DNA of 64,000 bases from Facklamia lactis. GTDB taxonomy: Bacteria > Bacillota > Bacilli > Lactobacillales > Aerococcaceae. A program made the translations under genes and the position numbers. Numbering within the stretch: position 1 is the stretch's first letter; every line of letters starts with the position of its first letter. Positions 25,979 through 38,760 of the stretch are shown here, in pieces. Where the stretch lies: NCBI RefSeq assembly GCF_015863205.1, contig NZ_JACBXQ010000004.1, forward strand, positions 186,001 to 250,000, given 5' to 3'. The notes under the pieces are model-generated. The model saw only the letters and a program-made list of their open reading frames with translations, had not been told where the DNA came from and made no database searches.

Positions 25979-26854
25979 CTATTCTACTACTGAAGATTCA
26001 GGATAAAGGTTTGGATTAGCTTCTGGCATAAAAGTAAAGCCTTCGCCATCAACCTGCTGAATTGCATTTACAGCCATAAAAGCCTTTGGATCTAAACGAC
26101 GAATAATTCGCTGAACTGCCATCAACTGCCGATTGGAAACCACAATATAAAGTATCTTACGATCATTACCCGAATAAAATCCATAGCCATTAAATACGGT
26201 AACACCTCGTTTAACATTCTCCACAATCTCTTTTCCAATCTCTTCATAATGTTCAGAGATAACAAAAATAGCATTTTTAGGATTGTATCCTGTAATCCAA
26301 AAATTCAAAATTCTGCTTGTCAACAAAATTCCTATAATAGAAATAACGCCTTTTTCTAAACCAATCACAAAAATAAGCGAGGTCACGATGATTGCATCGG
26401 TTATTAACAAAGCATTCGAAACACTGATTCCAAGAAATTTATTTATAATTAAAGCTATAATATCGGTTCCACCAGTCGATCCACCACCTCTAATGACAAT
26501 TCCTAACCCTGAACCCATCAATACGCCAGTTACTAAAGGAGCTGTTATTTGATTGTCAGGTGTAAAAGCGGGTACATGAATATGTGCTAAATAAAAAGAC
26601 AAAGCCACAACTGAAATTAAGGTGTAAATAATCGTCATTTTATCTAATAACTTCCAGCCCAATATTAATAAAATAAGATTCGCCACAAAAGCTGTCATCG
26701 GAATATTAAAATTCAGTGTATAATGAAGAAAGAGGGTAAAACCGGTCACTCCACCTTCTCCTAATTCATTGGGTAAAGAAACCATATTTATTGAAATTGC
26801 AACTAACATAGTTCCTACTAAAGTCATTACAATTGATTTTGCAATTTTTTTCAT
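25979..26854 (-). CDS. YitT-family membrane protein
   Basis: This 291-residue protein has five or six membrane helices (about 1-190; MVSLPNELGEGGVTGFTLFLHY is the typical first loop, RGGGSTGGTDIIALIIN the conserved glycine-rich loop) and a C-terminal soluble DUF2179 domain (ENVKRGVTVFNGYGFYSGNDRKILYIVV, about 215-245). This is the YitT/DUF161 architecture, proposed to be a transporter of unknown cargo. An extended -10 (TG-A-TATAAT, complement of 26887-26892 region) lies 33 bases before the start, with GAGAGGGAAG as ribosome site. Confidence 0.88.
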   Translation of the reverse strand: MKKIAKSIVMTLVGTMLVAISINMVSLPNELGEGGVTGFTLFLHYTLNFNIPMTAFVANLILLILGWKLLDKMTIIYTLISVVALSFYLAHIHVPAFTPDNQITAPLVTGVLMGSGLGIVIRGGGSTGGTDIIALIINKFLGISVSNALLITDAIIVTSLIFVIGLEKGVISIIGILLTSRILNFWITGYNPKNAIFVISEHYEEIGKEIVENVKRGVTVFNGYGFYSGNDRKILYIVVSNRQLMAVQRIIRRLDPKAFMAVNAIQQVDGEGFTFMPEANPNLYPESSVVE

Positions 26855-26886
26855 CTAAGCACTTCCCTCTCTATCTCAATATTACT

Positions 26887-26895
26887 ATTATATCA
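26887..26895 (-). promoter_or_regulatory. Extended -10 promoter for the YitT gene
   Basis: Minus strand reads TG-A-TATAAT here, about 33 bases before the ATG. The rest of 26900-27050 is AT-rich and holds nothing I can name. Confidence 0.5.
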
Positions 26896-27055
26896 GAATA
26901 AAGAAGTTGAACGGATTAAGATGTTAACGTTTTTATCTAACTCAAGTTCTCTATTTATCATATTTTTTTCATTTTATTCTAAAAATAGTCGTCATATTCT
27001 CAACTCTCTTAACTTGCTTAACCACATATTTGATAAAATTATTCTCCACTCAAAA

Positions 27056-27092
27056 AGAGTAGTGACTATTTATAACTCATAATCACTACTCT
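27056..27092 (-). terminator. Terminator of the pcrA-ligA-camS-gatCAB operon
   Basis: AGAGTAGTGA (27056-27065) pairs with TCACTACTCT (27083-27092) around a 17-base loop. T5 follows on the minus strand. Confidence 0.8.
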
Positions 27093-27104
27093 GAATTGAT
27101 CTAA

Positions 27105-28535
27105 TTACATCTTTTCCAATTTATCCAAGATTAATTGGTTAACTACCTGTGGATTAGCTTTGCCTCTTGTTTGTTTCATAACTTGTCCAACAAAGAATCC
27201 TAAAGCCCGATCTTTACCATTTTTATAATCTTCAACTGATTTTGGATCACCTTCAACAATTTCATCAATGATCGGTTGTAACTTAGCTGGATCGGACAGC
27301 TGAGCCATTCCCCTTTCTTCAACAATAGTAGCCGCATCTCCACCTTCCTTAGCTAGGATTTTGAAGAGTTGTTTAGCGATTTTCGAAGAAATTGTTCCTT
27401 CATCAATTAATCGTATCATTTGAGCTAGATTAACAGGTGTTAGTCCGATATCAGTAAGTTGAATCTGTTCAGAATTTAAATAGGCTGAAACTTCACCCAT
27501 TAACCAGTTTGATGCTTGTTTAGGATCTGCTCCTTCTAAGATTGTTGCATCAAAGAAGTCGGATATTTCTTTTTGCAAAGTAAGAACCATCGCATCATAT
27601 TCAGGTAAATCATACTCTTTAATATAGCGAGCTCGTCTAATTTCAGGCATTTCTGGAATTTCCAATTTTACACGATCAACCCACTCTTGACTAATCGTCA
27701 TTGGTGGAATATCTGGTTCTGGGAAATATCGATAATCAGCCGCTCCTTCTTTACCCCTCATAAGAATTGTCTGCCCTGTTTTCTCATCATAACGACGTGT
27801 TTCTTGAGTTATTTTGCCTCCAGAACGTAAAATATTGGCTTGACGCTTCTCTTCATACTCTAACCCTTTGCGAACGTAGTTAAAAGAATTCAAATTCTTG
27901 ATTTCTGTCTTAGTTCCAAACTCTTCTTGGCCAAAAGGTCTAAGCGATATATTTCCATCACAGCGCAATGATCCTTCTTCCATCTTCACATCAGATACAC
28001 CCGTATACATAATTCGCTCACGTAAAGCTTCTAAAAAAGCATAGGCTTCTTGAGGGGAACGAATATCTGCTTCCGTCACAATTTCAATTAAGGGTGTTCC
28101 TTGCCGATTTAAATCGACATATGAATACCCATCTGTTCCGTGTGTATTTTTTCCCGCATCTTCTTCTAAATGAACTCTCTCAATTCGAATACGACGAGTT
28201 TCACCTTCTATTTCAACATCAAGATAACCATTTGATCCGACTGGTTGATCTAATTGTGAAATCTGATAAGCCGCTGGGCTATCAGGATAGAAATAATTCT
28301 TACGATCAAACTTCATTTGCTTAGCTACTTGACAATTTAACGCTAATGACGCTTTCATTCCATATTCAATCGCCTTACGATTACCAGTTGGTAAAACACC
28401 TGGATAAGCCCAATCTTTCTCATTAGTATTCGCATTTGGAGCTGATCCAAAACCAACAGGAGATGATGAAAAAATCTTAGAGTTCGTCTTTAATTCAACG
28501 TGGACTTCTAATCCAATTACAGTTTCAAAATTCAT
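27105..28535 (-). CDS. gatB: Asp-tRNA(Asn)/Glu-tRNA(Gln) amidotransferase subunit B
   Basis: GatB kinates and amidates misacylated Glu-tRNA(Gln) and Asp-tRNA(Asn), using ammonia from GatA. It opens with [15 protein letters not shown] and has [39 protein letters not shown] and the cradle-domain metal ligands, then a helical domain and the C-terminal YqeY-like tail ([24 protein letters not shown]). I begin at the ATG at 28535, directly behind AGGAGG, rather than at an ATG 20 codons upstream. The 476 residues are standard. It is the last gene of the operon, 10 bases after gatA. Confidence 0.96.
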   Translation of the reverse strand: MNFETVIGLEVHVELKTNSKIFSSSPVGFGSAPNANTNEKDWAYPGVLPTGNRKAIEYGMKASLALNCQVAKQMKFDRKNYFYPDSPAAYQISQLDQPVGSNGYLDVEIEGETRRIRIERVHLEEDAGKNTHGTDGYSYVDLNRQGTPLIEIVTEADIRSPQEAYAFLEALRERIMYTGVSDVKMEEGSLRCDGNISLRPFGQEEFGTKTEIKNLNSFNYVRKGLEYEEKRQANILRSGGKITQETRRYDEKTGQTILMRGKEGAADYRYFPEPDIPPMTISQEWVDRVKLEIPEMPEIRRARYIKEYDLPEYDAMVLTLQKEISDFFDATILEGADPKQASNWLMGEVSAYLNSEQIQLTDIGLTPVNLAQMIRLIDEGTISSKIAKQLFKILAKEGGDAATIVEERGMAQLSDPAKLQPIIDEIVEGDPKSVEDYKNGKDRALGFFVGQVMKQTRGKANPQVVNQLILDKLEKM

Positions 28536-28545
28536 CTTTTTCCTC

Positions 28546-30006
28546 CTATAATTCTGGTTTCTTTTGATAGAAATCATGTGCTTGTTCAAAAGCATGTCCT
28601 ACTTGGTATAATATTGTTTCACTTGACGATGGCCCCGTTAAAGCCATTCCAATTGGTAGTCGATTATTATCAAATCCAGCTGGAATAGATAAACTTGGTA
28701 TTCCTGCTAAGTTAATAGGAACTGTTAATAAATCAGCCACATACATCTCTAAAGGATCTGTGATCCGTCCTCCTAATTTAAAGGCCGTGCTTGTTGTCAC
28801 TGGACCCATTATAAGATCATAATCTTCAAAAATTTTCGCAAAATCTTGCTTAATTAATGTTCTAACCTGTGCTGCTTTTTTGAAGAAAACATCATAAGCA
28901 CCGGCACTCAAAGAATAGCTTCCAATCATGATCCGACGCTTTACTTCCTCTCCAAACCCTTCATTTCGTGATTTAGTATAAATCTCATCTAAATTATGCG
29001 CTTCTGTTGAACGATAGCCATATCGAATGCCATCAAATCTTTGTAAATTAGATGAAGCTTCGGCCGAAGCAATAATATAATATACATTCACCCCATATTC
29101 AGAATGTGGCAAACTCACCTCTTCTACAATCGCTCCCTCTTTTCTAAAAAAATCGGCTGCTCTATCGATCGCTTGGCGAACTTCAGGGTTAATTGCATCA
29201 GAATGATATTCTTTCGGATAAGCAATCTTCATTCCTTTAATTGATTCACCAATTTTACTCGCAAACGTTTCATTGCAATTCGGTAAAGTCGTTGCATCAT
29301 TGAGATCGTGACCTGCTATTGCTTGAAGTACCCTTGCATTGTCTTCGACAGTTAACGTCATAGGACCCACCTGATCTAAACTAGAAGCAAACGCAACCAC
29401 TCCATGACGAGACACCCTTCCATACGTAGGCTTCATTCCTACTATCCCCGTATATGAAGCGGGTTGACGGATGGATCCCCCAGTATCGCTTCCTAATGAG
29501 GCTGGAACTTGACGCGCAGCTACTGTGGCTGCAGAACCTCCTGAAGAGCCACCTGGTACACGCTCTAAATCCCACGGATTGTGCGTCGGATGGAAATATG
29601 AGTTTTCAGTTGAACCTCCCATCGCAAATTCATCCATATTAAGCTTTCCAATAACAATTGCACCAGCTTTTTTCAGCTGTTTAATCACAAACGCATCATA
29701 TGTGGGAACAAAATTTTCTAACATTTTACTGGCAGCAGTTGTTGTAAAACCTTTTGTTAAAATATTATCTTTTACCGCTACTGGAACTCCATTTAATTGT
29801 GGTGCCCCGTCTGCATATCCAATTTTATCAGCTTTTGAAGCCGCTTCTAGGGCCGCTTGTTTATGATTTTCGTAATGAATAAAAGATTTAACCTGCGATT
29901 CTGTAGCTTCAATACGCTGATAAATCGAATTTATCAATTCTACTGCTGTAAATTGACCGTTAGCTAACCCCTCTTGTATTCCTTTAATTGTATCTGGAAA
30001 ATTCAT
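28546..30006 (-). CDS. gatA: Amidotransferase subunit A (amidase)
   Basis: GatA hydrolyses glutamine or asparagine to feed ammonia to GatB. The amidase signature has Lys in PVAVKDNI, the [13 protein letters not shown] serine-rich loop, and the cis-Ser/nucleophile Ser in [17 protein letters not shown] use the ATG at 30006 (MNFPDTIKG), with GGGGAGGG upstream; a longer ORF start overlaps gatC. That gives 486 residues, the usual length. It begins one base after the gatC stop, so translation is likely coupled. Confidence 0.97.
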   Translation of the reverse strand: MNFPDTIKGIQEGLANGQFTAVELINSIYQRIEATESQVKSFIHYENHKQAALEAASKADKIGYADGAPQLNGVPVAVKDNILTKGFTTTAASKMLENFVPTYDAFVIKQLKKAGAIVIGKLNMDEFAMGGSTENSYFHPTHNPWDLERVPGGSSGGSAATVAARQVPASLGSDTGGSIRQPASYTGIVGMKPTYGRVSRHGVVAFASSLDQVGPMTLTVEDNARVLQAIAGHDLNDATTLPNCNETFASKIGESIKGMKIAYPKEYHSDAINPEVRQAIDRAADFFRKEGAIVEEVSLPHSEYGVNVYYIIASAEASSNLQRFDGIRYGYRSTEAHNLDEIYTKSRNEGFGEEVKRRIMIGSYSLSAGAYDVFFKKAAQVRTLIKQDFAKIFEDYDLIMGPVTTSTAFKLGGRITDPLEMYVADLLTVPINLAGIPSLSIPAGFDNNRLPIGMALTGPSSSETILYQVGHAFEQAHDFYQKKPEL

Positions 30007-30007
30007 T

Positions 30008-30307
30008 TTAAGCTCCCTCCCCTTCTTCAATAATCACTGGCACTTGAATATATCCATCTTGGGAGGATGGTGCATTATTTATTAATTCATGATAGTTCTC
30101 ATTTGGAATAGCCTGATCTTCCCGGTAAACATTCTGTAAATCATTGCCATGAAAAGTTGGGACAACATTCTCTGTATCTACTTCTTGAAGATGTTCGACT
30201 AATTCAATAATCCCTTGAATTTCAGGTGTCACTTTATCTAAACTCTCTTCATCAAAACTTAATTTAGCTAAATGAGCGACATGCTTAATTTCTTCTCTAC
30301 TAATCAT
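30008..30307 (-). CDS. gatC: Amidotransferase subunit C
   Basis: GatC is the 99-residue belt that stabilises the GatA-GatB pair. It opens with MISREEIKHVAHLAKLSF, the family hallmark, and continues with the VEHLQEVDTENVVP stretch. AGGGGGATATAA precedes ATG. It starts the gatCAB section of the operon, 15 bases after camS. Confidence 0.96.
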   Translation of the reverse strand: MISREEIKHVAHLAKLSFDEESLDKVTPEIQGIIELVEHLQEVDTENVVPTFHGNDLQNVYREDQAIPNENYHELINNAPSSQDGYIQVPVIIEEGEGA

Positions 30308-30322
30308 TTATATCCCCCTTAC

Positions 30323-33629
<3,307 letters not shown>

Positions 33630-33638
33630 CTAGTCCCC

Positions 33639-36011
33639 CTATTCTTCAACCTTACTAATCGGAGCAAAAGCTGCCATTAACTGTTTTACACCTTGTTCAG
33701 GAAAAGCAATTTTTAATATCTGATCTTTAGAGGTAGAATCAATACTCACAACCGTCCCTTGCCCCCATACTTTATGCATCACCTTATCTCCAACATTCCA
33801 ATCCAAAATCATTTTTGTATTTTCTTTGTCTGAATTTTTCGCTCTTGTTTTAGTCACACGCTGGGAAGTAAATGGTCGTTTCCCTAGCTTAACTTTTGAT
33901 GCTTGAGATTGTGATGGATAAAATGAGTTATCTTGTAAGGGTAATCCTACTTTTTCTAATAACAGAGGATCGATTTCATCAATAAAACGGCTGATAAGGT
34001 TTTGCTGATAGCGTCCATAAATTAGACGATTCTGAGCAGCTGTTAGATACAATAAATTTTCAGCTCGAGTCATGGCTACATAGGCTAGGCGGCGTTCTTC
34101 TTCCATTTCTTCATTGTCTTCAAAAGCACGATACGAAGGAAATAATCCTTCTTCCATCCCTACAATAAAGACAACCGGAAATTCAAGCCCTTTTGCCGCA
34201 TGCATGGTCATCAAAGTTACAGCTGATTGAGTTTCTTCTTCCGTTTTATCACTTACTAAAGATAATTCTGTCAAAAATAACGTTAATAATGAAGCCTGTT
34301 CCTCCAGTAAACCTGGGAGATCCTCTGTTTCTAAGAATGCTGGATTGAACAAGTCGGGTGTTATCTCCGGCACAAAATTAACTTGTGGATTTTCGTCTGA
34401 CTTAATAAGATCTGGATCACTTTCTTTTAAAGCTTCATGATCTTCCTCATCAAATTGTCTGGTCACAGAAGCAAATTCTTCTAGGTTTTCCAAACGAGTC
34501 TGACTTTCTAAATCTCCTTCTTCAACTAATGCTTGAGTATAGCCGGATTGCTCCCAAACTTGTTCCACTAATTCTGTAATCGTTAAATATTTAGCCTGTT
34601 CTTGTAAATTCGCAATCATTTGAGCAAACTCTCGCAATTTATTCTGAGCACTAGACGATAAATTAGAATGAACAAGCTCTGGAATTGCTTCAAACCAAGA
34701 ACTTCCGATAGAGTCAGCAAACAGCGCCAATTTTTCAATCGTTGCATTCCCGATTCCCCTTTTAGGAACATTTACTATTCGGTTAAAACTTAAATTATCA
34801 GTAGGATTATCAATCAAACGCAAATAAGCTAAGGTGTCTTGAATTTCTTTTCGACCGTAAAATTTAATCCCACCAATAATTTTATAAGGGATATTAGCTT
34901 TTAGCAACTGCTCCTCAATCGTCCTAGATTGTGCCTGTGTCCGATACAATACCGCAAAATCAGAATTTGTAAGTCCTAATTGATCTTTATTCTCCAGTAT
35001 CTGTTGAGTAACATAACAAGCTTCATCCGTATCATTGTTGGACCGATAAAATTTAATCTTCTCACCCGTATTTTTATCAGACCAAAGTTTTTTAGCCTTA
35101 CGATTATAATTATTTTTGATTACGCTATTTGCAGCATTAAGAATATTTTGAGTAGAACGATAATTTTGTTCCAAAAAAATTACTTTGGCCTCCGGATAAT
35201 CCTTTTCAAAATTCAAAATATTTTCCATATTGGCACCTCGCCAACCATAAATACTTTGATCTGCATCACCAACCACACAAATATTCTTTAATAAACCAGC
35301 TAATAGTTGTACAAGTCGGTATTGACTGTCATTGGTATCTTGATATTCATCCACATGAATATACTGAAATTTCTGTTGATAAAACCGACGTACATATTCA
35401 TGATTTTCTAGTAATGTTACCGTATTTAAAATAAGGTCATTAAAATCCATTGCATTCGCGGCTTTGAGCTTTTCCTGATATTTAGCATAAACTTTCGCTT
35501 GGATCTCTTCAACAAAATTTCCAGCTTGTTCTGTATACTGTTCAACAGAACATCCTTCATTCTTCGCTTGATCAATCACCCAAAGAAGCTCTTTCTCTCG
35601 AAACTGTTTACTATCCAAATTCAACTCTTTCAATACTTGTCTCATAAGTGTTTGCTGCTCACTTTGATCTACAATCGAAAAATTACGCTGATATCCTACC
35701 ATCTCGCACTCACGTCGTAAAATTCGGACACACATTGAATGAAAAGTTGAAACCCAAATTGAATCAGCCTCCGATCCTACTAAGGCGCGTACTCTTTCTT
35801 TCATCTCATTGGCCGCCTTATTTGTAAAGGTAATGGCCAATATATTCCAAGGATTCACTGCTTTATTTTCTAATAAATAGGCTATTCGATGCGTTAAAAC
35901 TCGAGTTTTCCCTGAACCTGCTCCTGCTGCAATCAACAATGGCCCTTCTACGGTTAAAACTGCTTCTTTTTGCCGATCATTTAATTGCTGAATTCTTTCC
36001 ATCAAGCTCAT
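33639..36011 (-). CDS. pcrA: ATP-dependent DNA helicase PcrA
   Basis: PcrA is the Gram-positive UvrD-type 3'-5' helicase used in repair, rolling-circle replication and clearing recombinase. All SF1 motifs are visible: Q-motif LNDRQKEAV, Walker A AAGAGSGKT, HVDEYQDTN (motif II), VGDADQSIYGWRGA, FLEQNYRS, MTMHAAKGLEFPVVF and RLAYVAMTRA. A Tudor-like C-terminal domain (WNVGDKVMHKVWGQGTVVSI) follows. There is an acidic insert at about 515-560 (DEEDHEALKESDPDLIKSDE). It heads the operon, with an extended -10 (TG-T-TATAAT) 37 bases upstream. Confidence 0.97.
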   Translation of the reverse strand: MSLMERIQQLNDRQKEAVLTVEGPLLIAAGAGSGKTRVLTHRIAYLLENKAVNPWNILAITFTNKAANEMKERVRALVGSEADSIWVSTFHSMCVRILRRECEMVGYQRNFSIVDQSEQQTLMRQVLKELNLDSKQFREKELLWVIDQAKNEGCSVEQYTEQAGNFVEEIQAKVYAKYQEKLKAANAMDFNDLILNTVTLLENHEYVRRFYQQKFQYIHVDEYQDTNDSQYRLVQLLAGLLKNICVVGDADQSIYGWRGANMENILNFEKDYPEAKVIFLEQNYRSTQNILNAANSVIKNNYNRKAKKLWSDKNTGEKIKFYRSNNDTDEACYVTQQILENKDQLGLTNSDFAVLYRTQAQSRTIEEQLLKANIPYKIIGGIKFYGRKEIQDTLAYLRLIDNPTDNLSFNRIVNVPKRGIGNATIEKLALFADSIGSSWFEAIPELVHSNLSSSAQNKLREFAQMIANLQEQAKYLTITELVEQVWEQSGYTQALVEEGDLESQTRLENLEEFASVTRQFDEEDHEALKESDPDLIKSDENPQVNFVPEITPDLFNPAFLETEDLPGLLEEQASLLTLFLTELSLVSDKTEEETQSAVTLMTMHAAKGLEFPVVFIVGMEEGLFPSYRAFEDNEEMEEERRLAYVAMTRAENLLYLTAAQNRLIYGRYQQNLISRFIDEIDPLLLEKVGLPLQDNSFYPSQSQASKVKLGKRPFTSQRVTKTRAKNSDKENTKMILDWNVGDKVMHKVWGQGTVVSIDSTSKDQILKIAFPEQGVKQLMAAFAPISKVEE

Positions 36012-36047
36012 TTAATCTCTCCATTCCCCTTCTACAGTATCTGTACT

Positions 36048-36056
36048 ATTATAACA
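36048..36056 (-). promoter_or_regulatory. Extended -10 promoter of the pcrA operon
   Basis: Minus strand reads TG-T-TATAAT at this place, 37 bases before the pcrA ATG; no clear -35. Confidence 0.55.
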
Positions 36057-36108
36057 AAAAAAATAACGAACATATATCCCTTCCCCAATTCGTCTGCTAT
36101 TTTTCAAT

Positions 36109-36138
36109 AAAAAAAAGCTAGTGTAAACACACACTAGC
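36109..36138 (-). terminator. Terminator after the PurK-like gene
   Basis: GCTAGTGT (36117-36124) pairs with ACACTAGC (36131-36138) over a 6-base loop; on the minus strand T8 follows. Confidence 0.85.
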
Positions 36139-36151
36139 ATTATTATACTGT

Positions 36152-37288
36152 TTAATCAGGTTTATATAATTCGGTTACCTCAATTTGTCGATCACAGGAA
36201 GATAATGAATCTCCCGTAATGATCACTTGACCATCTAAATGATTAGCTGTGGAACTTGGTTTATTCACAAACACAAAACCCCAATCCGTTCTAGCCATTT
36301 GTTGAATCATTACATTCGCAAAATTCAACTGTTCAATTGGTATGGAAACAGCCGCCTCACTAATGGGTGAGAGTTCTGGCAAAGGTAGTCCCACCAAAGC
36401 TCTCATGCACGCTTCAAAATGAGAAATTGACATGGCACCAATGGTGAAAACAGCCGCTTCAGATAAACCAATACTTGCATGATTAATATAAATCACACCT
36501 GCTGAAGTAATAAAAAATTCCAAAGTTAAAGAACCGATTAAAGATAAAGATTCTGCGATTAATTGACCTAAACGATTGATCTCTTCTTCTACAAAACTTT
36601 CAACTCTTGCTGGATATCTCACTTGAATTCCAATAATATCTCCCTTATCAATCAATTCAAAAGGTGGATAACATAACATATCTCCCCGCTCATTTCTTAC
36701 TACGGTTAGAGATACCTTTTTTTCTACTGGAATCCATGCTTCTAAGACACATGTACCATAATCAACCTTCCCCTGAGCATGTTCCAAATCTTCCTCATTA
36801 TAAAGAATGATATGATCATGCGCTCCGGGTAAATGCCTCTGTCCTGATTTTAAAATACAGGGATAGCCTATATATTCAACAGCCTCTTTGATATCTTCTA
36901 ATGAGGTCACCATAGAAAAAGGCGCGACTAAGCTTTTAGTAGAATCTAAATAGACTTTTTCAATCAACCGATCTGTAGTGATAGCAATAAGATCTTCTGA
37001 TAAAGATAAATTAGTATGATCCGCTAATAATTGAAAATCTCTATTCGATAAAATCCCTACCTCTACGTACACTAAATCTACCCTTTTTGCAAACTCGATC
37101 AAAATCGCATCAGAGTATACTTCTACCACCATTTGAAAACTTGCAAATTGCTGAATTGGATTCTGCTGATCTTGTACTAAACTCGCTACACGATAGCCTA
37201 AACGACCCGCTTCTTGAGCCAAAAGAGCCGATGTTAAAGATGATCCAATAATCCCAATAGTAGCTCCTGGATAATGTCTCTGGGTCAT
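36152..37288 (-). CDS. PurK-like ATP-grasp protein with degenerate active-site motifs
   Basis: The 378 residues follow the domain order of N5-carboxyaminoimidazole ribonucleotide synthase (PurK): Rossmann-like N-domain (TIGIIGSSLTSALLAQEAGRLGY, read in parts), central ATP-grasp (GYPCILKSGQ, about 141-150; VLEAWIPVEKKVSLTVVRN) and a C-domain with FEACMRALVGLPLPE. In PurK the stretch before that reads NE-x-APRPHNSGH; here 268-283 reads INHASIGLSEAAVFTI, so those residues are gone. The final RKMGH-like motif is also replaced (ANHLDGQV). No other purine gene is nearby. The fold is probably kept, but CAIR synthesis is doubtful; it may be a repurposed paralogue. GAGGGGG precedes ATG. Confidence 0.75.
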   Translation of the reverse strand: MTQRHYPGATIGIIGSSLTSALLAQEAGRLGYRVASLVQDQQNPIQQFASFQMVVEVYSDAILIEFAKRVDLVYVEVGILSNRDFQLLADHTNLSLSEDLIAITTDRLIEKVYLDSTKSLVAPFSMVTSLEDIKEAVEYIGYPCILKSGQRHLPGAHDHIILYNEEDLEHAQGKVDYGTCVLEAWIPVEKKVSLTVVRNERGDMLCYPPFELIDKGDIIGIQVRYPARVESFVEEEINRLGQLIAESLSLIGSLTLEFFITSAGVIYINHASIGLSEAAVFTIGAMSISHFEACMRALVGLPLPELSPISEAAVSIPIEQLNFANVMIQQMARTDWGFVFVNKPSSTANHLDGQVIITGDSLSSCDRQIEVTELYKPD

Positions 37289-37352
37289 GTAATTCCCCCT
37301 CTATTTTTACACATAGTCGTGAAGCTATCATACCATATATTATGCTTTAAGG

Positions 37353-38096
37353 TTAAATATTCTTTTCCTCAGTTGTAGTATTTTCCTGATCATATTGATC
37401 TAAATCCCAATTTTCGATCAATTCAATAATTTTATCTGAATAGGTTGGATCAGTAGCATAACCTGAACTCTGTAAGCCCTTAGCTTGTTCTTGATAACTT
37501 TTCCCCGTCAGAACTGCATCATATTGACCAGGATCCCAAGTAGTTCCACCACTTATCAAGACCGCATGTTCTCGCATAGAATCGCTCCACGAACTATAAA
37601 CTTTAAATGGCTCATCAACTTCGACCCATTCACCATCCACATACTCCAACGTTGGATAAATCGCCTTATTCGGATCATCTGGACTTGTTTTAACCCCATA
37701 TAAATTATAATGCTCACTGGCTAACTGGCTCCTACCAAAATCAGACTCTAGCATGGCTTGAGCTAATGAAACCGAAGCCAGCACACCATATTCTTCTTGA
37801 AGCTCTTGAGCTGTTGGAACGATTTGAGCAATAAATTCTTCTTCACTTGGGTAAGCCTGATCACTAATAAAATCAGGAAACGATTCAAATTGTGATGGAT
37901 GAGACAACCATCTCCACATTAGACCCATTAATAACACAAAAATAATTAAAATTAAGAAAGCAAAATATCCTGCTCTACGGAAAAAATTTTGCCACCAATT
38001 TTTAAAATTTCTCTGCCACTTTTTCCGACTTTTTGACCACGAACTATGTCCACTCTTATACGTACGCGGTTTATTTTTGCGTGCTTTCTTGACCAA
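37353..38096 (-). CDS. Membrane-anchored glucosaminidase (GH73)
   Basis: This is a peptidoglycan N-acetylglucosaminidase of the LytG/AcmA GH73 family, 247 residues. The N-terminus is very basic (first 45 residues, rich in Lys, Arg and Trp), with one membrane helix at about 44-64 (FAFLILIIFVLLMGLMW) and the extracytoplasmic enzyme domain from about 85. The catalytic Glu is in SLAQAMLESDFGRSQLA, followed by HYNLYGVKT and the Tyr-rich tail YATDPTYSDKIIELI. There are no wall-binding repeats, so it is held by the membrane anchor. The start is TTG with GGTGA upstream. Confidence 0.88.
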   Translation of the reverse strand: MVKKARKNKPRTYKSGHSSWSKSRKKWQRNFKNWWQNFFRRAGYFAFLILIIFVLLMGLMWRWLSHPSQFESFPDFISDQAYPSEEEFIAQIVPTAQELQEEYGVLASVSLAQAMLESDFGRSQLASEHYNLYGVKTSPDDPNKAIYPTLEYVDGEWVEVDEPFKVYSSWSDSMREHAVLISGGTTWDPGQYDAVLTGKSYQEQAKGLQSSGYATDPTYSDKIIELIENWDLDQYDQENTTTEEKNI

Positions 38097-38117
38097 TCAC
38101 TTCACCACACTTATTGT

Positions 38118-38639
38118 TTATTCCTCACTATTATCTTTCAATCTTTCACTTTGGTCATCAAACCATTGTAGGAGTTTTACCTCATCTGTTTCAATTTGTT
38201 GACGTAAAATTCCTGGCAATCGAATCTCAATGATATCATTGTAGCCCCAAAAATTATATTCTGCAATCAATTGTAAAATAGTAGTATTAGCTTTATCCGA
38301 ATAACTCTCGCTGTGATGCCACTCAAGTCTTACCATCCCATGATTGACCCAAGTCTTAGCTATTTGATATTTCAAATATAGATATTCTGGAACTGGATTA
38401 GCCATGACATCAGGCATAATTTCAGCATTACGAACAACTTTTTGAACTAGCATCCACTCATAATCAGTAAATAAAGTAGAGAGTATCTGGATATTCTCAA
38501 ATTTTAACCCCTGCTCACCCTTTTTCCATCGATCCCAAGATTGGGGACTTATTCCTAACTTTTCATGATAGAAAGCCTTTTCTGATTGGTACTTTTCCTT
38601 TATGACGTAGACAACAATTTGAACTAGTGCTGGATTCAT
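38118..38639 (-). CDS. Unknown protein with N-terminal HTH-like region
   Basis: I do not recognise a named family. The 173 residues are soluble. Residues 18-50 (KAFYHEKLGISPQSWDRWKKGEQGLKF, in parts) read like a Cro/CI-type helix-turn-helix, with Ser-x-x-Ser-Trp as the turn of the recognition helix. The C-terminal part (about 60-165) is helical and acidic, with LYLKYQIAKTWVNHGMVRLEWHHSESY. A regulator is possible but unproved. AAAGGAGTGATG precedes ATG. It lies 21 bases before the glucosaminidase gene, so the two may be co-transcribed. Confidence 0.65.
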   Translation of the reverse strand: MNPALVQIVVYVIKEKYQSEKAFYHEKLGISPQSWDRWKKGEQGLKFENIQILSTLFTDYEWMLVQKVVRNAEIMPDVMANPVPEYLYLKYQIAKTWVNHGMVRLEWHHSESYSDKANTTILQLIAEYNFWGYNDIIEIRLPGILRQQIETDEVKLLQWFDDQSERLKDNSEE

Positions 38640-38699
38640 AACATCACTCCTTTTCTTTATTATACACCTAAAGGGTGATAGCTCAAAAGGTTAATCATC

Positions 38700-38738
38700 A
38701 AAAAAAGCATTTTTTGTAGTACACTACAAAAAATGCTT
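38700..38738 (-). terminator. Terminator after the zinc-ribbon protein gene
   Basis: A nearly perfect 16-bp stem, 38705-38720 with 38723-38738, carrying GCATTTTTTGTAGT. A further T run follows on the minus strand. Confidence 0.85.
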
Positions 38739-38760
38739 CATTATTTCTATCGACGAATCA

